Positions 13,572-19,138 of a stretch of DNA of 19,138 nt are shown here, in pieces. The stretch's first letter is position 1, and the number at the start of each line of letters is the position of its first letter. A program made the position numbers and the translations under genes. The DNA comes from Myxococcales bacterium (lineage in GTDB: Bacteria; Myxococcota_C; UBA6777), in contig JALTMC010000053.1 of assembly GCA_027005175.1 (NCBI GenBank), positions 1-19,138 of the forward strand. The letters run 5' to 3'. The notes beneath the pieces were generated by a model. The model was not told the DNA's origin. It made no database searches and saw only the letters and a program-made list of their open reading frames with translations.

Positions 13572-15596
13572 TTATTGAAGGGAGTGGTCACGGCCTGTGT
13601 CGAGGAGGGTATCAAGGTTGTTGACGTGAGAGGAGAGCCCTCGTGTTTTGAGTTCCTGTTCATCGATCTGTAGGATGGCTTTTCGGATCGGCAGGAGGAA
13701 TCGCCGGTCGATCTTGAGGTCAAGAAGGAAGGTCTGACGCTCTAACAATCGCTTGCGTAAGAGGTCAAAGTAATGCTCGGGATCTTTGACATTGTAGGGA
13801 TTAAAGTCGTCAGCATATTTTGGGTATACATCGAGGAAGCTCTCAGGAGTTGGGATCTCGATACCAGGGAAGTGAATCCATGGTACCCAGTCGATCTCCT
13901 GGCGTGCTAGTTTGGGATACACCGACAAAGAGAACTCCTTGGGTACTTTGCAAGTGATGTCGTTGTCATTCATCTCTTTGTTGATATAATAGCCGCCAGT
14001 GTTCATGATCAGTCCACAACACTTTACACGTTGGAGGGTTCGTTCAAGCCACTCTGCTTCTTGTTGGAGCCCCCAGGTGTTGAAGGGATTTGCTCCAGGA
14101 ACCATCTTCAGCTTGTTCATCTCGTCAACAGGGATATTTTCTGCTGTGGTTGATTTGGTGGCCAGCGACATATACATCGAGACCATTAACTGAGGATCGC
14201 TGATCCGAAGCAGCGGGGGGAGAGTCTCATCTTTCATCAAGAGAGATATATATTGTGGCCAGGGTACATTGATATCTGCATCTGCGCCCGGTAGCAAGCA
14301 CCTTGCTGTCTGTACACGACCGTTGCCATTGAGAACATCCTGGTGGATCAAGAATAACTTGTAATTCTCATCTCTTGCGACCATCACATTCTCGGCGGAT
14401 TGCACTGTTTTTATATAAAATGAGTCTGGGGTATAGTCGTTGGACTTGTTGTAACATCCGTTCTCTAGACCGGCTGTGCCAGCCTCTCTGGAGGAGGGAT
14501 CATGCAAGATCACCAAGGCATCGTCGTTTCCAATCCGAACATGCTCACCCTTGCTCGCGTCGAGATACTCTTCATGAGGGTCGTTGCCTATTGTTGATTT
14601 TCCAGAGCCAGAGAGACCGATGGTTAGGAAGGTGACAGCTTTCAAATCCTGGTCTTCTGTTCCGTTGACAGGAGTGTTCGAAACGTCGTCTCCTTTGGAA
14701 TCGTGAGCCTCTGCATCGTCAGCTTTTGCGGAGCAAACCTCCTTGTCTGGAGAGGGCCGGATCGAGGAAGCATTGAGATATAATGTCTTGGAGCTTCCGT
14801 GGATAGGGAGACCGATGCCTGCGTTGATGGCAGCGTCCCAAATCATCGTGAGACAGGCTTTCTTTACTTCCCCAAAGTAGCGTGCCCCTAGCAGGTATGC
14901 GGTGTGGAAGGGGATGTCGAACATCATCATCAAGCGTTTCGGTTCAGGATCTTTGGCTTTTCTTTTGATGTCGGCTGGGTTGATCCGATTTCGCCACGCT
15001 TGCCACGTTGGGTTAATCCAGTCAGGGCAGCAAATTAACCATAGGTCGGGAAAGGGCAGCTCTTTGGATTGAGCATAGAGTTGTTCGAGTTCCGGTGTGC
15101 TTCGGTAAAAGTTGAGATTCAGGTCGTAGGCTAACTTGGCGTACTGTGTGGGCACGATAAAGTGGATTTTGCCCATATAGTCGGTGTTTCGACCAAAGTA
15201 AACTTCACTGTGAATCAGATCATCTTGGAGTAGGTGGAAGTTGATCTCACGGGTCAGCCGTTCAATTCGATCTTTGGTATCGAGCAGGGAGGGGTCTCGC
15301 TGTAGCTCGGCAGGCTGGGGGGCGATCAGCCTGGCCCAAGCGGATCGGGCGGCATCTTTTCCTGTAAAGCTGACGATCACACGGTCTCGTCCCCCCGAGA
15401 GCCCAAGGCTTTTGGGATCTGCCATCGGAACATCCGTCACGATCGTAGTGAGTTGATCCGCAGACATCTCATAGAGGCTGTTCATGGATGGATTGTGCTT
15501 GACACGTGGGCCACAACTCAGTGTGACCGCCGCTGCTCTCATCGCACTGATGTCCTGGGCGGCGGTGAACGGGTTTATGCTCTGTTTGGTACTCAT
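13572..15596 (-). CDS. Divergent ATP-type phosphoenolpyruvate carboxykinase-like protein
   Basis: The 674-residue protein carries the kinase core of ATP-dependent PEPCK, which interconverts oxaloacetate and phosphoenolpyruvate. Recognisable elements in order are GARYFGEVKK with Lys245/Lys246, LPIHGSSK with metal ligand His266, the P-loop GLSGSGKST (327-335), the kinase-2-like IGNDDA with Asp358/Asp359, GLENGCYNK, an Arg pair at 427/432, and NTGGYY (532-537). It is over 100 residues longer than typical PckA, and its N-terminus does not show the usual substrate-binding RSPKDK region. An acidic, low-complexity insert (about 282-318) precedes the P-loop. It may belong to a PEPCK-like group such as DUF4914 rather than be a true PckA. 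Its stop lies 66 bases before the M20 start, so a two-gene transcript is plausible. Confidence 0.7.
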   Translation of the reverse strand: MSTKQSINPFTAAQDISAMRAAAVTLSCGPRVKHNPSMNSLYEMSADQLTTIVTDVPMADPKSLGLSGGRDRVIVSFTGKDAARSAWARLIAPQPAELQRDPSLLDTKDRIERLTREINFHLLQDDLIHSEVYFGRNTDYMGKIHFIVPTQYAKLAYDLNLNFYRSTPELEQLYAQSKELPFPDLWLICCPDWINPTWQAWRNRINPADIKRKAKDPEPKRLMMMFDIPFHTAYLLGARYFGEVKKACLTMIWDAAINAGIGLPIHGSSKTLYLNASSIRPSPDKEVCSAKADDAEAHDSKGDDVSNTPVNGTEDQDLKAVTFLTIGLSGSGKSTIGNDPHEEYLDASKGEHVRIGNDDALVILHDPSSREAGTAGLENGCYNKSNDYTPDSFYIKTVQSAENVMVARDENYKLFLIHQDVLNGNGRVQTARCLLPGADADINVPWPQYISLLMKDETLPPLLRISDPQLMVSMYMSLATKSTTAENIPVDEMNKLKMVPGANPFNTWGLQQEAEWLERTLQRVKCCGLIMNTGGYYINKEMNDNDITCKVPKEFSLSVYPKLARQEIDWVPWIHFPGIEIPTPESFLDVYPKYADDFNPYNVKDPEHYFDLLRKRLLERQTFLLDLKIDRRFLLPIRKAILQIDEQELKTRGLSSHVNNLDTLLDTGRDHSLQ

Positions 15597-15886
15597 GCAT
15601 CTCTCTTTTATTCTGCAAAGGTCGGTGACCTACCGGTGTTTGAGGTGACGTGTCTTCCGCTACCATCGCGAGTCAACTCCCACGATATCACATCACACGC
15701 ATTTTCCATAGTTCCTTGAACGACCAGAAATTGTACAAATCGATCATTAATCCCTATCAGTTAAGGAGAGGGTACTGTGTGCCGTTTTCTTGAGGATGTA
15801 TCGTTAATTGTGTTCGGTTGTTTGGATTTCTGTAGGATCGTAGGGGTTGGTGGGTTACGAGCACAGAACATGGATGGTTCGTTGTG

Positions 15887-18346
15887 ATGCAAGTTGGTGT
15901 CATCTCTATTTTGTTAATGTCGTTGTTGGCTGGAGAAGGAGTAGAGCTCTCTGCTGTCCGAGAATTTCGTCATCAGAGACTCGATCAGGCTGCTCTTCTT
16001 CTGCAACTTCTGCAGCATCGAAAGCGTTCTCGTCGAGAGCGACGTTCCGCCTGGCGGGCAGAGCAAATCCGCATCTCTTATCTGGGGGGTCGCATTGCAA
16101 TACAACGTCGCCGGTATCAAGAGGCCATCCATTGGCTTGCTCCTATTCACCGTAACTATGGAAAGTCTTCAGGAATAGGAGATTATGTTTCTTATCATCT
16201 CGCCCGTGCTTATCTCTTTCATCGCCAGCCCAAAAAAGCAGTGAAAGTGCTGCGTTGGATCATGAAAAATTACAACTGGCGTTGGCGTCGAAAGGCCCGT
16301 CGTAAGTTGATTGTCGCATTGCGGCTTGCCAGGCAATGGAAGGACCTAACCAAACTACTTAAGAAAATCCAGCGTTATCCCTCTGCTTATGGTGGGAGGA
16401 AGTGGGTCTGGTGGAAACGTCTTGAGGCGCAAGCTCGATCCGGTGATGTTAAAGGAGCGGCTCGCGGGATGCAGCGTTTCTTACTTTACTATCCTGGGGG
16501 TCACTTGGCGTATCGTGCGAGGAGCAAACTCAAGTCTTGGCAACAGCGCAAGCTGTGTTCGGTGAAGAGACTGCGATGGAGTCAGCGACGGTTTCAGCTC
16601 TCTCGGATGGCGCGGTATCATCCCAAACAAACCATCAAAGAGGCTCCTTTGTGGTGGCAGGACCTGAGTCCATCCCGCCGTAAAAGCCGCTACAATCGAG
16701 GGGCCTATCGATTGATGATGTCGCTGGCCTATATCAAAGCGGAGCGACTCAAAGATGCCATCCCAATCCTACAAGTCATCTTGAAGGACAAAAGCTCTCC
16801 TGGGTACGCACACCGTCTTGCCATTCGTCGCTTGGGAAAGGTCTATCGTGATCTCGGTATGTACAAAGAGGGTGAAAAGGCGCTTCGTCGCTTTGCAAAA
16901 CGTTACTCAAAATACTCTCGCACCGCCTCTTGGGCTATGTATTACGCTGCATGGATGGCTGTATACCAAGAAAAGTACAGACGCGCCTACAAGTTGTTTG
17001 GTCGCTATCTTCAAGCCTCTCGACGTATCTCTCGGAAGCGGCGTTGGCGGGTTCAATGGTTTCGCGCATGGTGTCAATTCAAGCTTGGAAGATACCGTGG
17101 CGCGATCCATCGTTTTGAGCAGCTGGGCAAACGTGCTCGTTATTATACAGATCGCCGACGATGTGCTTACTGGACAGCGAGAGCCTACGAACGTCAGGGC
17201 AAGTGGCGGAGTGCTCGAAAACATTTCGCGAAGCTGGCCAAAGGCTCTCCTTTGTCCTATTACGGCTTGTTGTCTCAGCAGCGACTCTACCATTTGGAGG
17301 TCATACTGCCTGGACAAATGAAACGTGCTAGTTGTGTTCGGGGTGTTGCAAAGCGCGGGAAACATCATCGTTGGACTCCCACGATCTATATGCCTTCAAG
17401 AGTCCATCGATTCAAGGTGGGTGGACGTCCTTGGGTAGAGATGGTGGCTCATAGTTTTTCTACCAAAAAACCCGCACAACATCTGACAAAGGAAGTTCGG
17501 ACACACATTCAGAAGGCAGCCAAAGAGGCTGCTCTTCCTGCCATCTTCCCATCGATCCCCAAGCGGTGCAAGCGGGCTCAGTGGTATGCGTGCAAAGCAT
17601 GGCGTCGTGCTCGATTGCTCTCTGAAATTGGACTGAACCGGGATGCGGCCTACGAACTCTTTCGAGGCCGTCGAGCCATTCGTCGTTCGCTTCCGAAGTT
17701 ACTCGCTTCGATACGGTGGCTACGCTCTGTGGGGGCTTATCATCAGGCTGTTCGCTATTCGTATATGCTCTCTGGACCCCAGCCTCGACGAGGTCTGTCG
17801 CAGGAGACATGGATGAAGATCCTATACCCTCCCGCTTTTTCCAAACATCTGGTTTCTCATGCAAGAAAGAATGGGATATCTCCTGCCTTTGCCTGGGCGG
17901 TGATGCGTGAGGAAAGTCTGTACAACCCAAGAGCTACTTCTGGCGTTGGAGCCAAAGGTTTGATGCAGGTGATCAACTACACCGGACGTCGAATTGCAAA
18001 GCAGCTTCAAGTGAAACGATTTCGTCCAAGGCACTTGTATCGTCCTGCTCAGAGCATTCGGTTTGGAACTTGGTATCTTGGCCAGCTTACCCGTAAGTTT
18101 GGTGGACATATGTTGCTCGCCGCTGCGGGTTATAATGCTGGACCTCACCGGATCACCGTATGGCTCAAAAATCGAAAACATCTGGGCTTTGATGAGTTTG
18201 TCGAAGAACTCTTCTTCACCGAAACTCGCGTTTATGTGAAACGCATCTTCCGTACCTACGCCGCATACTCCTTCCTCTACCTCCGCCGTCTCCCCAGCGC
18301 ACCCCCTACGGTTGCTATCCAAGTTGGAAACAATATCGACTTCTAA
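15887..18346 (+). CDS. slt: Soluble lytic murein transglycosylase (Slt70-like)
   Basis: This ~819-residue exported protein cleaves the MurNAc-GlcNAc glycosidic bond of peptidoglycan to give anhydro-muropeptides. The C-terminal SLT domain (about 650-790) has AWAVMREESLYNP with catalytic Glu676, GVGAKGLMQ, and AAAGYNAGPHRI, the standard family motifs. Everything before it is helical, with TPR-like pairs (GRYRGAIHRFEQL, AYWTARAYERQGKWRSA) forming the superhelical body of Slt70-type enzymes. The N-terminus is hydrophobic (VGVISILLMSLLAG), fitting a signal peptide. The protein is notably rich in Arg, Trp and Tyr. Length is above E. coli Slt (about 645). GTG 15884 and ATG 15887 are both possible; I prefer the ATG. 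An in-frame TAG at 15833 bars a longer start. Confidence 0.9.
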   Translation: MQVGVISILLMSLLAGEGVELSAVREFRHQRLDQAALLLQLLQHRKRSRRERRSAWRAEQIRISYLGGRIAIQRRRYQEAIHWLAPIHRNYGKSSGIGDYVSYHLARAYLFHRQPKKAVKVLRWIMKNYNWRWRRKARRKLIVALRLARQWKDLTKLLKKIQRYPSAYGGRKWVWWKRLEAQARSGDVKGAARGMQRFLLYYPGGHLAYRARSKLKSWQQRKLCSVKRLRWSQRRFQLSRMARYHPKQTIKEAPLWWQDLSPSRRKSRYNRGAYRLMMSLAYIKAERLKDAIPILQVILKDKSSPGYAHRLAIRRLGKVYRDLGMYKEGEKALRRFAKRYSKYSRTASWAMYYAAWMAVYQEKYRRAYKLFGRYLQASRRISRKRRWRVQWFRAWCQFKLGRYRGAIHRFEQLGKRARYYTDRRRCAYWTARAYERQGKWRSARKHFAKLAKGSPLSYYGLLSQQRLYHLEVILPGQMKRASCVRGVAKRGKHHRWTPTIYMPSRVHRFKVGGRPWVEMVAHSFSTKKPAQHLTKEVRTHIQKAAKEAALPAIFPSIPKRCKRAQWYACKAWRRARLLSEIGLNRDAAYELFRGRRAIRRSLPKLLASIRWLRSVGAYHQAVRYSYMLSGPQPRRGLSQETWMKILYPPAFSKHLVSHARKNGISPAFAWAVMREESLYNPRATSGVGAKGLMQVINYTGRRIAKQLQVKRFRPRHLYRPAQSIRFGTWYLGQLTRKFGGHMLLAAAGYNAGPHRITVWLKNRKHLGFDEFVEELFFTETRVYVKRIFRTYAAYSFLYLRRLPSAPPTVAIQVGNNIDF

Positions 18347-18348
18347 AA

Positions 18349-18429
18349 TCGACTCGGGCTTTCCAGTCGCTCGTATCGACTCGGGCTTTCCAGTCGCTCG
18401 TATCGACTCGGGCTTTCCAGTCGCTCGTA
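18349..18429. repeat. 27-nt hairpin repeat, 3 identical copies
   Basis: Three identical units begin two bases after the slt stop codon. Each contains CGACT-C-GG-GCTTT-CC-AGTCG, a seven-pair stem with one bulged base. A partial fourth copy follows (tcgaat). There is no T-run, so this is not a standard terminator; transcript 3'-end protection or Rho-type termination are possibilities. Confidence 0.9.
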
Positions 18430-18487
18430 TCGAATATTATGAATCATCCGGGACACGACAGTGATGACGAAGCGAAGCTCTGTGTTC

Positions 18488-18587
18488 TTTCGTTCCCGTC
18501 TTTGATGGTTTGTGTTTCGAAGTTCTTCGCCTCATGATCTGGATGGATAGGGATCTTTTTCGTTCCCGTCTTTGATGGTTTGTGTTT
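18488..18587. repeat. 30-nt direct repeat, 2 copies at 70-nt period
   Basis: The 30-nt sequence beginning tttcgttcccgtc is perfectly repeated at 18488-18517 and 18558-18587. The second copy overlaps the helicase stop codon. Between them lies a small hairpin, CGAAG-TT-CTTCG (18518-18529). Confidence 0.9.
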
Positions 18588-19138
18588 AGAAGGAGCAGAG
18601 ATAAGGCTGTAATTCTTTTAAAAATCGCGAGGGTCTGAGTGTTTCTTTGTGGGAGAGGATCGTTCTTGTGTTGGCCTGTGTGAGCCATAAGATCTGTTGG
18701 CAGCGGGTACAGGCAACATAGAGGAGGCGTCTTTCTTCTGCGATGGCGTCGGGATCAGCATGAGTTTCCTGCCAGGGTAGGAGTCGGTCTTCGCATCCGG
18801 GGACGATGACAACAGGAAATTGCCGTCCTTTGCTGGCTCGCATGGGGAGGAGAAACACCCCATCGGAAAGTGGAGGTGGGATATTGGGTGCTTGCTCAAG
18901 CAGCAGACGTTGAAGGAGCTGTTTGGGCTTGGGTGTTTGGGTTGCTCTCGCCAGTAAGTCTTGAAGTCGCGGTGGGGAGGGCAACTTCTCGGCGGGTAGC
19001 CATTGGCATAGTTCTGCGACAAAGCATTCCACAAGCTCTCGTGATGTTTGGCTTGTCTTGGTGATCTGAGTCAGGCGGTGAAGCACAAGGAGTAGCTGTT
19101 GAAGTGGGGCATGCTGTTCTGGGGGAATGGGTGTTTGT
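18586..19138 (-). CDS. UvrD/Rep-family DNA helicase, C-terminal part
   Basis: The reading frame is open to the right edge of the window, so only the last ~183 residues are seen. They contain helicase motif V-like MRASKGRQFPVVIVPGCEDR followed by LLPW, and motif VI-like EERRLLYVACTRCQQILWLT, the RecA-like domain 2A of superfamily 1 3'-5' helicases. They end with the short PSRFLKEL segment typical of UvrD/PcrA/Rep tails. The protein translocates on single-stranded DNA using ATP. Whether it is UvrD, Rep or an AddA-like member cannot be decided without the N-terminal part. Confidence 0.85.
   Translation of the reverse strand, partial: QTPIPPEQHAPLQQLLLVLHRLTQITKTSQTSRELVECFVAELCQWLPAEKLPSPPRLQDLLARATQTPKPKQLLQRLLLEQAPNIPPPLSDGVFLLPMRASKGRQFPVVIVPGCEDRLLPWQETHADPDAIAEERRLLYVACTRCQQILWLTQANTRTILSHKETLRPSRFLKELQPYLCSF

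Noticed and set aside
16818-17930. ORFs of 150-170 aa on both strands inside slt
   Set aside because: They are shadow frames of the transglycosylase with no own start signals or recognisable domains.
18349-18429. CRISPR or attachment-site array
   Set aside because: Identical units abut without spacers; there is no integrase or cas gene nearby.

Overview
This 19.1 kb window looks like the chromosome of a Gram-negative bacterium. Base composition is moderate. Genes sit on both strands in short runs, and the spacers carry many short tandem repeats. The gene set includes a long-tailed SspB ClpXP adaptor, a glycerol-1-phosphate dehydrogenase next to an NYN-domain gene, an 820-residue Slt-type lytic transglycosylase and a secreted multi-domain protein with 'DDSG...NCR' repeats. 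To me this suggests a deltaproteobacterial (Myxococcota-like) lineage. That placement is inference; the window has no rRNA or other decisive marker.

Left end (1-1400): a TIGR04255-family gene on the minus strand stops early, at 148 aa. Facing away from it on the plus strand are two overlapping open frames. They look like the 3' end of an ATPase gene and the front half of its small partner gene, which I read as a decayed two-gene accessory cassette. Two perfect small palindromes (1289-1326) lie where this remnant runs into the next, convergent gene.

Region 1325-4082 (minus): a C45/acyl-CoA:6-APA acyltransferase-type self-processing hydrolase with a C-terminal TPR-like tail, and an SspB homologue. 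The SspB tail carries one clear ClpX-binding-type motif and a second, looser one.

Region 4248-8797 (plus): a 1323-aa exported, Arg-rich protein with nine PPC-like beta-sandwich units, three blocks of coding minisatellite and a G8 tract, followed by a UspA-type universal stress protein.

Region 9237-11563 (plus): a two-gene operon with a 1-nt TAATG overlap. It encodes an AraM/EgsA-type sn-glycerol-1-phosphate dehydrogenase and an NYN (LabA/DUF88-like) nuclease-fold protein with a C-terminal cold-shock-like segment.

Region 11564-12038: a repeat-rich spacer between convergent genes. It holds a 19-nt triplet, a terminator-like hairpin duplicated at 51-nt period, and six copies of a 39-nt unit. 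The 39-nt array is open on the minus strand and begins in a TGATG overlap with the stop of the upstream peptidase gene.

Region 12039-15596 (minus): a membrane-anchored M20 peptidase (PM20D1-like) downstream of a large, divergent ATP-type phosphoenolpyruvate carboxykinase-like protein.

Region 15887-19138: a Slt70-like lytic transglycosylase (plus), a triple 27-nt hairpin repeat three bases after its stop, and the C-terminal part of a UvrD/Rep-family helicase (minus) that runs off the right edge.

I see no single complete new system. The strongest unusual signals are the Cys-paired PPC-like repeat protein with its Arg-rich minisatellite stalk, the possibly bivalent SspB tail, the divergent PEPCK-like protein, the G1P dehydrogenase/NYN pairing, and the density of minisatellites (ten repeat loci in 19 kb).
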